From the NCBI GenBank assembly GCA_019421865.1, contig JAHZEL010000021.1:123212-153309 (forward strand): a DNA stretch of 30,098 nt. Reading direction: 5' to 3'. Positions 1 to 8,104 of this stretch are shown piece after piece (the stretch's first letter is position 1; every line of letters begins with the position of its first letter). The stretch comes from Desulfovibrionaceae bacterium (lineage in GTDB: Bacteria; Desulfobacterota; Desulfovibrionia; Desulfovibrionales; Desulfovibrionaceae). Both the position numbers and the translations under genes were made by a program. The notes beneath the pieces are model-generated. The model was not told the DNA's origin. It was given only the letters and a program-made list of their open reading frames with translations, and did not search any database.

Positions 1-919
1 TCACATGAGCATTGATCTTGCCTTCCGTACCTTCAAGTTCGGAAGCATTGATATGGCCGCTGTTGTCCGCGTCCGTCGTGATTTCCACTCCCACCGTGGG
101 CTTGATTATATCAACAGTAAAATTATCGGACGCTTCAGCATGTGCGGTATTGCCAGCAGCGTCGGACACCGTGATTTCCGTCGTCACTTCATGGACAGAC
201 GAATCCTTGAACTCGCTGCCGTCCACCTTCAGCTCATAGCTGTAGGTGCCGTCGCCGTTGTCCACAAGCGTGGCATTGCCGAGAACCTTGTCGCCCAGCT
301 TCAGCTCCACACTGGAAGGCACATTCGTGGCGTCGGCATTCACCGTCACCGTACCACGAAGCGTCACGCTGTCTTCCGCAGCTGCTTCCTCTATGTTCAG
401 AATCTTGTCGCCGTTCGACGTCGTCAGCTCAAGCGTGATAGACACTGTAGGAGGAACGGTATCTATTGGAGCATAATCCCCACCCGCAGCAGCACCATCG
501 GTTTCGGGATTCACATCACTGCCGGGCCAGCCGATATCCAGACCTCCCAATCGATCCAAACCATCGAGGAGAGCCGTATCTGCAAAGTCATGAAACCGAT
601 TACCATTCCCCTGAGATACAACTCTGGTCGGCCCAGCAGCAGGCATAAGGTCAGGCTCGTTCATGGCCATGAAAAATTCCTGGCCGGAAATTTCAGCTCC
701 ATCCACGGAGAAAGACGGCATATTCTCACTGGAATACGCGGTGTAGAAGTTCTCAAGCTGGAGGGTACTACCGTCCTCAAAGGTAATGACAAGATCATCG
801 CCATTACGGGACAGCATGGCTTCATCGGTGGGAAAGTCAAAAACAAACCGGGCTTCAGGTGCGCATACAACAGTCTGAGAAGTTCCGGCAACAGGCTTGG
901 CAAGTCGTATGTCAGCCAT
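1..919 (-). CDS. Giant BapA/LapA-type surface adhesin, N-terminal part (runs off left edge)
   Basis: Only the first 306 codons are in the window and the frame stays open at base 1, so the gene is incomplete here. The ATG at 919-917 follows AGGAG at a good distance. Residues 1-96 form a compact prefix domain (key stretches VFDFPTDEAMLSRNGDDLVITFEDG, LENFYTAYSSENMPSF and GAEISGQEFF) like the N-termini of BapA/LapA-type giant type I-secreted adhesins. After a Gly/Ala/Pro-rich linker, an Ig-like module starts near residue 152 (DTVPPTVSITLEL) and ends near 270, where a second begins (IIKPTVGVEITTD). Such proteins are normally exported by a type I system and hold cells to surfaces; that role is inferred. 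The upstream leader is unusual: repeat, leader ORF and terminator. No lipobox or Sec signal is seen, as expected for type I export. Confidence 0.85.
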   Translation of the reverse strand, partial: MADIRLAKPVAGTSQTVVCAPEARFVFDFPTDEAMLSRNGDDLVITFEDGSTLQLENFYTAYSSENMPSFSVDGAEISGQEFFMAMNEPDLMPAAGPTRVVSQGNGNRFHDFADTALLDGLDRLGGLDIGWPGSDVNPETDGAAAGGDYAPIDTVPPTVSITLELTTSNGDKILNIEEAAAEDSVTLRGTVTVNADATNVPSSVELKLGDKVLGNATLVDNGDGTYSYELKVDGSEFKDSSVHEVTTEITVSDAAGNTAHAEASDNFTVDIIKPTVGVEITTDADNSGHINASELEGTEGKINAHV

Positions 920-980
920 GGTAATCTCCTGAAATCGATAAGAAAGAGAAAGGAAAGAGGAGAAAACAGCAAACAAAAAA

Positions 981-1012
981 GCCCTGTACCAGTGATAACA
1001 CCGGTACAGGGC
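981..1012 (-). terminator. Strong intrinsic terminator inside the adhesin leader
   Basis: The minus strand reads a perfect 10-bp arm pair (GCCCTGTACC/GGTACAGGGC), extended by four more pairs (one G-T) to a 14-bp stem with a TTAT tetraloop. It is followed by TTTTTTG. It lies 62 nt before the adhesin start and after a good minus-strand promoter at 1239-1212. It therefore sits inside that promoter's transcript rather than ending the upstream gene before it. Read on the plus strand it lacks a T-tract. Confidence 0.8.
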
Positions 1013-1041
1013 TTACTCAGGCGGAGGAATAGAAGGAGAAG

Positions 1042-1086
<45 letters not shown>

Positions 1087-1211
1087 AAAAAATCCTGCTA
1101 AATCAGTAGGTTACTTACAACAGTAAAAAGGACGCCATACACCCTTCAACGCAAGTTCCACTACCAGCAGGAACAAAACAACGGCCAACTACCAGCATGG
1201 CCTGAAACTTT

Positions 1212-1239
1212 ATTCTATATGCGTATTCCCTCAAGTCAA
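1212..1239 (-). promoter_or_regulatory. Sigma-70-type promoter for the adhesin leader
   Basis: The minus strand shows TTGACT at 1239-1234, a 16-bp spacer, and TAGAAT at 1217-1212. The predicted start near 1205 gives a leader of about 286 nt. A 10-nt direct repeat (ACTACCAGCA on the plus strand, 1160-1169 and 1188-1197) lies just inside the transcribed region and might be a binding site. No other promoter this good is seen between here and the adhesin. Confidence 0.6.
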
Positions 1240-1311
1240 GAAAATTTTCCATTTTCAGCCACAACAAACCTTATCCCATTGATCTTATTCATAGTTACAA
1301 AGTCATTTCTC

Positions 1312-1809
1312 TTACTTGATGCAGTCCAATCCTTTCCCATCAAGAACATCCTCAAATTTCAGATTTTTGACAGTAATTTTCATCTTATCTGTAGATGAAC
1401 TTTTATAAAATTTCCAGTCAATACCTTTTCCAAATCTTATAATCGAATCATAAAACGATACTTCTTCGTCTACTCTACTCTTTATCTTGACAATTAGTAT
1501 ATCGCTATCATCCTCATAAAATAAAAAATCCATCTCCTTCTGAAAAATAAAAAGCACAGTATCGCCTTTACTGGTTCGCTTTCTATCTTCCAGCCTGTCG
1601 TAGCAAAGACAATATCCCAAATTCTTTTTCAGTTCTTCTTCCTGAATATCGGATAACCACTTGTTATCTTTCATCATCAACGAGTATCCGCAAGTAAAGA
1701 CATATGGCTCCATCACAGCTTTACATAGAGCCATCTGTGTCCCCCTGGCAGTACGACATATAGCCTCAAGGCACAAAACACCTTTTAGTAATTCACTGAA
1801 ACTATTCAT
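1312..1809 (-). CDS. Unknown 165-residue protein, coupled to HigA-type gene
   Basis: I do not recognise this protein. The ATG at 1809-1807 overlaps the end of the upstream antitoxin-like gene by 8 nt and has AGAGG at RBS distance, which suggests translational coupling. A longer frame begins upstream but lacks this RBS. The protein has a Cys-containing N-terminal half (LCLEAICRTARG, YCLCYD) and an acidic/basic middle (FYEDDSDILIVKIKSRVDEE). No signal peptide or membrane segment is evident. The DNA is clearly AT-rich compared with the GC-rich chromosome to the right, consistent with transfer. The position after a HigA-like gene makes a toxin or accessory role possible, but the sequence shows no toxin motif. 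Confidence 0.65.
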   Translation of the reverse strand: MNSFSELLKGVLCLEAICRTARGTQMALCKAVMEPYVFTCGYSLMMKDNKWLSDIQEEELKKNLGYCLCYDRLEDRKRTSKGDTVLFIFQKEMDFLFYEDDSDILIVKIKSRVDEEVSFYDSIIRFGKGIDWKFYKSSSTDKMKITVKNLKFEDVLDGKGLDCIK

Positions 1810-2068
1810 AAAAGCCTCTATTGCCAGTATGTTGTGCGGTAAAAAGGTCATATTCCATTTGTCGTTGCAGCCAGTATTGAGCATTTCTGGTCAGCACTCT
1901 TCCCAGCCTGATTGCAGTATCCACCGTGATCGAGCGTTTTCCGTTGACGATCTGGTTTATCCTCGATGCCGAAACATCCACTTCTTTGGCGAGCTGGGTA
2001 GGCGAAATTTGCAGCTCCGAAATGATTTGCCTGAGTTCCATACCGGGATGCTGAGGAATATTTTCCAT
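1802..2068 (-). CDS. higA: HigA-family XRE antitoxin-like DNA-binding protein
   Basis: This 88-residue protein begins MENIPQHPGMELRQII, the typical HigA opening (HPG followed by a long N-terminal helix). An XRE helix-turn-helix follows at about residues 23-58 (LAKEVDVSASRINQIVNGKRSIT). The ATG at 2068 has GGAGG five bases upstream; an in-frame TTG 12 bases earlier is less likely. HigA proteins neutralise HigB mRNA-interferase toxins and repress their own promoter. No HigB gene precedes it: only 125 nt separate it from the divergent ERF gene, and the usual higB-higA order is absent. The gene instead overlaps an unknown ORF downstream. It is either an orphan regulator or the antitoxin of a non-canonical pair. 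Confidence 0.8.
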   Translation of the reverse strand: MENIPQHPGMELRQIISELQISPTQLAKEVDVSASRINQIVNGKRSITVDTAIRLGRVLTRNAQYWLQRQMEYDLFTAQHTGNRGFYE

Positions 2069-2115
2069 AACAACCTCCAATTGTCGAACAAAAAAACTTC
2101 ATATAATCTATAATA

Positions 2116-2144
2116 ATTTTAGATTTTTATATAAATCTTCGCAA
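2116..2144 (-). promoter_or_regulatory. Promoter with dyad operator upstream of higA
   Basis: The minus strand shows TTGCGA at 2144-2139, a 17-bp spacer and TAAAAT at 2121-2116. The spacer is filled by a dyad (AGATTT/AAATCT arms, 2121-2138). HigA proteins commonly autoregulate through such a dyad, so this is a plausible operator. It lies in the very AT-rich 125-nt gap between divergent higA and the ERF gene. Confidence 0.45.
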
Positions 2145-2193
2145 ATGAAGTATATATACCAATAATAAAGACCACAGAAAAGGAGGTATTATC

Positions 2194-2895
2194 ATGATAC
2201 ACTCGGAAAATATTACGGAACTTTCCAGAGCTATGCTTATCGTCCAACAGCAACTTCAACCAGCCATAAAGGACGCAAGAAATCCGTTTATAGGCAATGA
2301 ATACGCCACCCTCAATTCTGTCATGGAAGCCTGTCGTGCTCTTCTTTCTTCCCAAGGTATCTGGATGACTCAACTCCCATGTCCTGCTCCTGTAGAATTG
2401 GGAGCTGGGCATATCGGCTTGGAAACGCGTCTCGTCCACGCGGAGTCCGGTCAGTGGATATCGAGTGTCGCCATCATCCCTCTACCGAAAAACGATCCAC
2501 AGGGAATGGGCAGCGCCATCACTTACGCTCGCCGGTACTCCCTGTGCGCTGTACTCGGTATCGTGACGGAAGATGATGACGGTAATGCAGCCTCGATTAC
2601 TCCAAAACAGGTCAAAACGCGAATAAGGCCCGTAGAAGCCACACAGAGACAAAAAGCCTCTTCGGAAAGCTCTTCCACTAACAAAATTTTAGACACCTCA
2701 AATCGCCCCGTATTGCCCCATCAAAATCTACCCAAAATCGACGGCGTGAGCTTCAGGACGGTTCAGGCTGAGGACGGGAGAAGGTGTATCGTAGCTTCTG
2801 GAAAAACTCTGGAGAAAAAGGAGCTGCTCAGGGCTTCCGGGTTCAAGTGGGATTCGCAGCAAAGGGTCTGGTGGAAATATGCCGACGCAGCATGA
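2194..2895 (+). CDS. erf: ERF-family single-strand annealing recombinase
   Basis: The ATG has a strong AGGAGG RBS. Residues about 25-150 carry the ERF signature: NPFIGNEYATLNSVMEACR, then GMGSAITYARRYSL and LGIVTEDDDGN. ERF proteins are phage or plasmid annealases of the RecT/Red-beta functional class that pair complementary single strands. A low-complexity linker (about 150-185) joins a C-terminal segment of about 50 residues with a FKWD...RVWWKY motif, which looks like a separate small binding module. The next gene, 13 nt downstream, is a nuclease. An annealase-exonuclease pair is the standard two-component phage recombination arrangement. The nuclease would expose single strands and this protein would anneal them. 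Confidence 0.85.
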   Translation: MIHSENITELSRAMLIVQQQLQPAIKDARNPFIGNEYATLNSVMEACRALLSSQGIWMTQLPCPAPVELGAGHIGLETRLVHAESGQWISSVAIIPLPKNDPQGMGSAITYARRYSLCAVLGIVTEDDDGNAASITPKQVKTRIRPVEATQRQKASSESSSTNKILDTSNRPVLPHQNLPKIDGVSFRTVQAEDGRRCIVASGKTLEKKELLRASGFKWDSQQRVWWKYADAA

Positions 2896-2908
2896 AGGAG
2901 GCTTTGCA

Positions 2909-4105
2909 ATGAATGAACGCCACGCACGACTTCTCGACCTCATTCAACAAGGTCTTCTGGATCATCAGGCTCTCACGGTAGAAAAGCAGCTTGGGGACAG
3001 GACATCTTATCTGGGCCTGAGCGATGTGGCCGCGTTTGTTCAATGTCCAAGAGCAGCATTATTGCGCCGCCTTTTTATAAAAAAAGGCGGCGACAATGAC
3101 TTTTCGAGGACATGGACACTGGCTCGTGGACACTTTCTTGAAGACGGCATTGCCTGTGCGCTGTCGGCTCTGGGATTGCCCATGATTCGCCAACTGGAAA
3201 TTCGTGAGGAGTCGTCGGTGCCGCTACGTGCCCATCTTGACTTCGTTCTGGCGACTTCTGAGCCGAAACCGACCGTCAGAGTCCTAGAGGTCAAAAGCTG
3301 TTCCGTGTTGCCAGAGACTCTGTACGAAAACTACGAAATTCAGGTTCTCGGGCAGGTCGGACTCTTTCAGAAGAACTACGGTAAAACTGCCTTTCATGTG
3401 AAAGGGGCACTGGGAGAAAATGTCTGTTCCACGATGAGCTTTCCACAAATTGCGCAACATCTCTGGGGTCTGAATTTTCCGAACAAGGCAGACGATGTGG
3501 ATATCGAAGCCTGGGTTATCTGCCTGTCCATGACGGATGCCAAGGTATTTGGTCCCTATGTCCAGGACCTCGGCATCTTGAACTTTTGTATAAAAAAAGC
3601 AGAAGTATTTTGGAGAGATACTAAAAGATTGCTATCTGGACAGCTGGACTTGGACAGCCTGGACACCGCTCAGGGCTTCCATCCTCTGTGCCGTAGATGT
3701 GAATGGAATGCCGACTGTCCGAAGTTCATCGGAAACGACCACCCAGAGCTTGTTTCCGACCTTGAGGAGCTGGAGGCCTGGAAATCGGAGCGTGCAAGTT
3801 TGGATGGGAAAATAAAGACCAGAGAGACAAGCATGAAAGACTGGTACGCGAATATTTCCGGTACTCAGGACAGATGGGTTCAGGCTGGTCATTGGCGGTT
3901 CAAAGCTTCGGAAATACCCGGCAGACGCACACTTGCCAAGGACAGCCTTGAGGGAGAACTGATTGAACTTTTCCATAACGGCGGAATGGATGATGTGGAC
4001 GTTCCTGCTCTTTTGGCTCGTCATGAAAAAGTAAGCGCACCTTCAACACGACTTTTTATCAACAAGACCAGCAGACAGGAGAAGAAAGATGGGATACAGA
4101 TCTGA
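2909..4105 (+). CDS. Cas4/RecB-like PD-(D/E)XK nuclease with Fe-S cysteines
   Basis: This 398-residue protein starts at the ATG behind AAGGAGG. The nuclease core is visible: LSDVAAFVQCPRAALLRR (C46), GHFLEDG (74-80), then D111 in AHLDF, E127 and K129 in LEVKS, and a Gln motif (YEIQVLGQ, 142-149). Three more cysteines (C261, C264 and C270 in LCRRCEWNADC) pair with C46 in the pattern that binds a 4Fe-4S cluster in Cas4 and AddB. A charged helical region near residues 285-320 follows. Its partner is probably the upstream ERF annealase, for end resection during recombination of a mobile element. No Cas genes or CRISPR repeats are nearby, so a CRISPR role is unlikely. Confidence 0.82.
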   Translation: MNERHARLLDLIQQGLLDHQALTVEKQLGDRTSYLGLSDVAAFVQCPRAALLRRLFIKKGGDNDFSRTWTLARGHFLEDGIACALSALGLPMIRQLEIREESSVPLRAHLDFVLATSEPKPTVRVLEVKSCSVLPETLYENYEIQVLGQVGLFQKNYGKTAFHVKGALGENVCSTMSFPQIAQHLWGLNFPNKADDVDIEAWVICLSMTDAKVFGPYVQDLGILNFCIKKAEVFWRDTKRLLSGQLDLDSLDTAQGFHPLCRRCEWNADCPKFIGNDHPELVSDLEELEAWKSERASLDGKIKTRETSMKDWYANISGTQDRWVQAGHWRFKASEIPGRRTLAKDSLEGELIELFHNGGMDDVDVPALLARHEKVSAPSTRLFINKTSRQEKKDGIQI

Positions 4106-4463
4106 TGTTGGACTGGCTCTTACGCAGGTAGCTGTACAAACATTGAACCAGAAACTGAACGCCTTGGATAAAACGTCCGAGGCGTTTTCTGTTATTACGG
4201 ACTTCTTTGCCTACGCGGACAAGCACGTTGAAGACACTGATTCTGGCTCTGAAGTTTATCTGTGGGAGTATGTGAAATGGTACGAAGAGTTTCCAGATGT
4301 GGGCTTCATCGAACATCTGCTGGCTGAACTCGACTGGAGCGACTATCTGTTCATTCGCATCGGGGAAGAGCTGGAGGATATCGACACAAGAGGCAGCTTC
4401 TGGGATAACCCTTTCGACCTTGGCATCAGCAGAAGCATAATCATCAGCGATCCCACCGACTGA
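4089..4463 (+). CDS. Small phage-type hypothetical protein (MGYRSD family)
   Basis: This 124-residue protein begins MGYRSDVGLAL, an opening seen in small hypothetical proteins of phages and integrated elements. The ATG lies inside the end of the nuclease gene (17-nt overlap) with AGGAG upstream, indicating coupled expression. It is acidic and rich in aromatic residues (YLWEYVKWYEEFPDVG), with no membrane segment or catalytic motif. Its function is unknown. It is followed by a hairpin with a T-rich tail. Confidence 0.7.
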   Translation: MGYRSDVGLALTQVAVQTLNQKLNALDKTSEAFSVITDFFAYADKHVEDTDSGSEVYLWEYVKWYEEFPDVGFIEHLLAELDWSDYLFIRIGEELEDIDTRGSFWDNPFDLGISRSIIISDPTD

Positions 4464-4487
4464 AACAAAGCAACATCATCAATCACA

Positions 4488-4524
4488 AGCCCTGTTCATC
4501 TTGCATGGACGGGGCTTTTCTTTT
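4488..4524 (+). terminator. Terminator or attenuator between small protein and AAA+ genes
   Basis: A 13-bp stem (AAGCCCTGTTCAT against ATGGACGGGGCTT, with two G-T or T-G pairs) has a CTTGC loop and is followed by TTCTTTT. It ends 12 nt before the AAA+ gene's start codon and abuts its GGGGAGGA RBS. It could end the recombination genes, or set the ratio between the two halves of the block. Confidence 0.65.
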
Positions 4525-4535
4525 GGGGAGGAACC

Positions 4536-5486
4536 ATGTCTCATCCTGTTCAACTCGACGCCGGTCAAATTTTCAGCGGCAAATCCTCCGGCACTATGAT
4601 TTTCGGCTATGACGCACCCTCGGAATACACGCCGTCCATCGATCCCAACTATCTTTTCCATGAGTCCAGCCGTGATGTAATCGTCTGGTTTCTTATGCAA
4701 AATCCAGAACCGCTGTATATCTGTGGGCCTACCTCTGCCGGGAAATCAAGTCTTATTCGCCAGATTGCGGCGCGGCTCAATTACCCGGTTTTTGAGGCTA
4801 CCGGACATGACCGACTGGAGTTCCCTGATCTGGTCGGGCATCTATCCGTACAGAACGGCAACATGGTCTTTGAGGATGGACCGCTTACTCTGGCTATGAA
4901 AATCGGCGGCATATTCCTGTTCAACGAGGCCGATTTGTGCTCTCCGGCTACACTTGCTGGACTGAACACCATTCTTGATGGCTCTCCGCTCTGCATTGCT
5001 GAAAATGGTGGAGAACTGGTCAAGCCAAGCCCCATGTTCCGCTTCATCGTGACGGCCAACTCCAATGGCAACAGCGACGAAACCGGGCTTTATCAGGGCG
5101 TCATGCGTCAGAACATCGCCTTCATGGACCGCTTCATGCTGGTAGAAATGGGCTATCCCAAAGCAGAAGTTGAACGTGAGCTGCTGAACCGTATGTTCCC
5201 GGAAATCCCTGCTGAAGTAACGGAGAAGATGGTCGATTTTGCCAACGATGTACGGCGGAATTTTATGGGCAACTCCTCGGCACAGGATGCTCTGGAGGTC
5301 ACGCTTTCGACACGCACGCTCATCCGCTGGGCCAGACTCACCATCGCATTCCAGCCTCTTTCCAAACAGGGAATTTCGCCCATCATGTACGCCTTGGACA
5401 GAGCTTTAGGATTCAGGGCGTCCACCACAAGTCGGGCAGCTCTTCACGAAATGGCCCAGAGAATTTTTCCTTCAATAAGTAACTAA
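4536..5486 (+). CDS. CobS/MoxR-like AAA+ ATPase
   Basis: This 316-residue protein is of the MoxR/CobS/NorQ (AAA_5) type. Walker A is GPTSAGKS (64-71), Walker B is GIFLFNEAD (125-133, Asn-Glu in place of Asp-Glu), TANSNGN acts as sensor 1, and MDRFM supplies the arginine-finger region. A helical lid follows (LSTRTLIRWARL). Such ATPases work with VWA-domain partners to remodel or insert metals into protein targets. Here the partner is two genes downstream. The RBS GGGGAGG gives a secure start. The nearby ERF and nuclease genes place it in a phage-type or integrative-element setting rather than cobalamin synthesis. Confidence 0.85.
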   Translation: MSHPVQLDAGQIFSGKSSGTMIFGYDAPSEYTPSIDPNYLFHESSRDVIVWFLMQNPEPLYICGPTSAGKSSLIRQIAARLNYPVFEATGHDRLEFPDLVGHLSVQNGNMVFEDGPLTLAMKIGGIFLFNEADLCSPATLAGLNTILDGSPLCIAENGGELVKPSPMFRFIVTANSNGNSDETGLYQGVMRQNIAFMDRFMLVEMGYPKAEVERELLNRMFPEIPAEVTEKMVDFANDVRRNFMGNSSAQDALEVTLSTRTLIRWARLTIAFQPLSKQGISPIMYALDRALGFRASTTSRAALHEMAQRIFPSISN

Positions 5487-5497
5487 TGGAGAAGATT

Positions 5498-6481
5498 ATG
5501 GAAACTCCTGTTTTGAACACGCCTTTGCAGGTGTTGGACAACATTCTGGCATTGAATTTGAACATCACCCTCTGGTCGGCCCGAAAGAAGCTCACCGCTG
5601 AAGACTTCGGTGGCGTAGAGCTTCCGCCTGACGATTTGGCATCTCTCGGTTCTAAAAAAATCTGTGACCCGGCCAGACTCAACGTCTTTACCAAGCTCAA
5701 GGCTCGTGCGTTCAGTCTGCTGGATAAGCATGGCGTCCGTTTTCTTTCGGGCTGGGCGATACCGGAAGACAAGGCTGGGGACATCATCCAGGGCCTATGC
5801 GAAATCCGAGATGAATTTTTTATGGAAAAGCAGGCCTTCCTGAACGTGTATGATGCTGCCATAGCCGACTGGATTGCCCGACATCCTTCCTGGGCCAACA
5901 TCATCGAAAATTCAACGGTCAGCAGGGAGTACGTAGATTCGAGGATGGGGTTCAGTTGGCAGCTCTATCGGGTGTCTCCTGCTGCTGGTCTCGAAAGCGA
6001 TCTGGCCATGACGGAATCTGGACTGCATGAAGAGGTAGAAGGTCTCGGAAGTACGCTTTTTTCAGAAATCGCCAAGGATGCTGCGGAGATTTGGAAGAAG
6101 GTGTTTGAAGGCAAAACTGAAGTGACACATAAGGCACTGTCCCCCCTGAAAACGATGCGTAATAAACTTGCGGGACTTTCTTTCATCGACCCAAATGTGG
6201 AACCGGCTGTCTCCATGATCGACACTGCCCTCGGAAGTATGCCAAAACGCGGCAATCTCTCTGGTAACGCGCTGCTTACGCTTCAGGGACTCGTTTGCCT
6301 GCTCAAGGATAAGGAGGCACTGATTCAGCAGACCCAGGCGTTACTGGCCACCCCGAAAGAAGAAAACGTACTGGATGATCTGTTGCAGGGATTCCAGCAA
6401 GAAGCCCCCGTACTGAATCTACCGCCTGAGCATAGCTACATTCCATCCAGCCCACGCCTCGATAGTTTGGGCCTATGGTAA
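5498..6481 (+). CDS. DUF3150-family protein
   Basis: This 327-residue protein starts at the second ATG (5498), which has GGAG at RBS distance. The ATG 12 nt upstream, at 5486, overlaps the AAA+ stop region and lacks a ribosome site. The N-terminal half (LNLNITLWSARKKLTAEDFGG, then LFTKLK-like and GVRFLSGWAIP motifs) matches my memory of DUF3150. These proteins are encoded between CobS-like ATPases and CobT-like VWA proteins in phages and integrated elements. No enzymatic motif is visible. The middle and C-terminal parts are predicted mainly helical, and there is no membrane segment. It is probably the third subunit or a substrate adaptor of the ATPase-VWA complex, which is inference from neighbourhood. 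Confidence 0.75.
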   Translation: METPVLNTPLQVLDNILALNLNITLWSARKKLTAEDFGGVELPPDDLASLGSKKICDPARLNVFTKLKARAFSLLDKHGVRFLSGWAIPEDKAGDIIQGLCEIRDEFFMEKQAFLNVYDAAIADWIARHPSWANIIENSTVSREYVDSRMGFSWQLYRVSPAAGLESDLAMTESGLHEEVEGLGSTLFSEIAKDAAEIWKKVFEGKTEVTHKALSPLKTMRNKLAGLSFIDPNVEPAVSMIDTALGSMPKRGNLSGNALLTLQGLVCLLKDKEALIQQTQALLATPKEENVLDDLLQGFQQEAPVLNLPPEHSYIPSSPRLDSLGLW

Positions 6482-6496
6482 AAAAAGGACGCTTCT

Positions 6497-8104
6497 ATGT
6501 CAGTCACGATGAAAGCCATGCCGCTTGTTGCCTCGATGCTGGGCAACAAGCTGGGTGTCAAGGTCGTTATCGGTTCTTCGGATACCGCCTGCACTAACGG
6601 CGATACTATATTCCTTCCACCTCTTCCTATTGACAATGAAGGAGTTCTGTACCCTCTGGTGAGCGGCTTTATTGACCATGAGGCGGCTCATATCCGGCAT
6701 ACGGACCTTGGCGTGTTGACGGGAATGAGGCTTACCCCTGTCGAAAAATACCTCTGGAATGCCATAGAGGACTGGAGAGTGGAGCATGAAATCATCAAAC
6801 GTTATCCGGGATGTCGGGAACATTTTATCTGGCTCATACGGCATTTTTTCTTGAAGGATACGGAAGAAGAAAAGGCTGGGGAAAATGACTCCCCGGCCTT
6901 TTCTGTTCTGAACTATGTGCTCCTGACGCTGCGTTCCTGGGATGTGCCTGAGCTGGTTCGTAATTGCGAACTCGAAGTAAACATTATGGAAAAACACTGG
7001 CCCGGATTACGCTCCAGTATTGACGCGATCATGCGGGATATTCCGGCCCGATGCCGATCTACGCAGGATTCGCTGGATTTTGCCCAAAATATTCTCCAGC
7101 TGATCGAACAGGAAGTCCAGAAGGAACAAAAATCCACCGAAAGCTCAGTACTATCCCCCTCGATAAATGTACAGGATAACTCAGAACGAACCCAACAAGA
7201 ACCCCAAACAGGAGGTGCACAACAACCGCTTCAAGAACTTCTACAAGCAACAGAAGAAGAGCTGCCAACCTCTATGGGTAAGCAGCTCTCCGACATGATT
7301 TCCGGCCAATGCTCCCCCAAACAACGCAAGGGAATGAGCGTGGCAGTAACAGGCAAGCTCTTAACAGCCGAACTTCCCGATGCGCTTATCATGGAGGCTC
7401 AGGCCATATCCAGAGCGTTACGGACAAAACTCCAAGGGCTTCTGCAATCCCAAATATTGCGGCGTTCCAGTCCCTCGCGGCATGGAAAATTATGTGGGCA
7501 TGGTCTCTACCGAATTGCCGTCCATGATCCTCGGCTGTTCATGAAAAACGAATCCGTCACAGGAATCGATACAGCCGTCCATATCTTATTGGACATCTCC
7601 GGTTCCATGACAAGCCGCATCGAACTTGCTGGTGCGGCCTGTTACTCTGTGGCGCTGGCTTTGGCTGCTATTCCGGGCATCTCCGTGGGTGTTTCGGTAT
7701 TTCCGGCAGACTATGAGGAAGACGTAAATGCTACCGTCTATTCTTTGCTACGGCATGGAGAGCGCGTGATGAACTCGTTCGGCGTGGAAGCTCATGGAAG
7801 TACACCTTTGACTGAGGCACTGTGGTGGGTATTGGGGATGCTTTCGACACGACCTGAACATCGAAAAGTCATATTTGTGGTGACGGATGGCTACCCGGAC
7901 GACCCTGAAACTGCCAAAGACACGATAACAGTAGCGCAACGAATGGGAATGAACGTGCTGGGTATCGGCATCGACGCCCCAGCTATCAGCAGCATAATCC
8001 CTTGCGCTGAAACCATTACCGACATCCGCGAACTGGCTCCGGCTATATTCCGGCTTCTTCAACAACCCCTACTCGAAAAAGGAGATAATTCGTGTCAACA
8101 ATAA
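6497..8104 (+). CDS. CobT-like VWA protein with N-terminal HExxH motif
   Basis: This 535-residue protein has three parts. The N-terminal part carries DHEAAHIRH (H61, E62, H65) and a downstream NAIEDWRVEHE (88-97), the layout of a zincin metallopeptidase site. A polar Gln/Glu-rich linker spans about 205-260. The C-terminal VWA domain has a complete MIDAS: D365-S367-S369 in DISGS, T435 in GSTPL and D463 in VTDGYP. VWA proteins of this type are the substrate-binding partners of MoxR/CobS ATPases. AAAGGA lies upstream of the ATG. A possible role is ATP-driven handling or cleavage of a target protein during the element's life or in defence; the target is not visible. Confidence 0.82.
   Translation: MSVTMKAMPLVASMLGNKLGVKVVIGSSDTACTNGDTIFLPPLPIDNEGVLYPLVSGFIDHEAAHIRHTDLGVLTGMRLTPVEKYLWNAIEDWRVEHEIIKRYPGCREHFIWLIRHFFLKDTEEEKAGENDSPAFSVLNYVLLTLRSWDVPELVRNCELEVNIMEKHWPGLRSSIDAIMRDIPARCRSTQDSLDFAQNILQLIEQEVQKEQKSTESSVLSPSINVQDNSERTQQEPQTGGAQQPLQELLQATEEELPTSMGKQLSDMISGQCSPKQRKGMSVAVTGKLLTAELPDALIMEAQAISRALRTKLQGLLQSQILRRSSPSRHGKLCGHGLYRIAVHDPRLFMKNESVTGIDTAVHILLDISGSMTSRIELAGAACYSVALALAAIPGISVGVSVFPADYEEDVNATVYSLLRHGERVMNSFGVEAHGSTPLTEALWWVLGMLSTRPEHRKVIFVVTDGYPDDPETAKDTITVAQRMGMNVLGIGIDAPAISSIIPCAETITDIRELAPAIFRLLQQPLLEKGDNSCQQ

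Noticed and set aside
1115..1198. 27-codon ORF near the adhesin transcript start
   Set aside because: Its ATG would be about 7 nt from the predicted 5' end with no RBS. The 14-codon ORF downstream is better placed.
2909..4105. CRISPR-associated Cas4
   Set aside because: The cysteine and nuclease motifs are Cas4-like, but there are no repeats with spacers and no other Cas genes in the window. Pairing with ERF explains it better.
4536..8104. Cobalamin cobaltochelatase (CobS/CobT)
   Set aside because: The ATPase and VWA protein resemble CobS and CobT, but no cobalamin genes are near, a DUF3150 gene lies between them, and the setting is phage-type recombination genes. I treat them as paralogues with another role.
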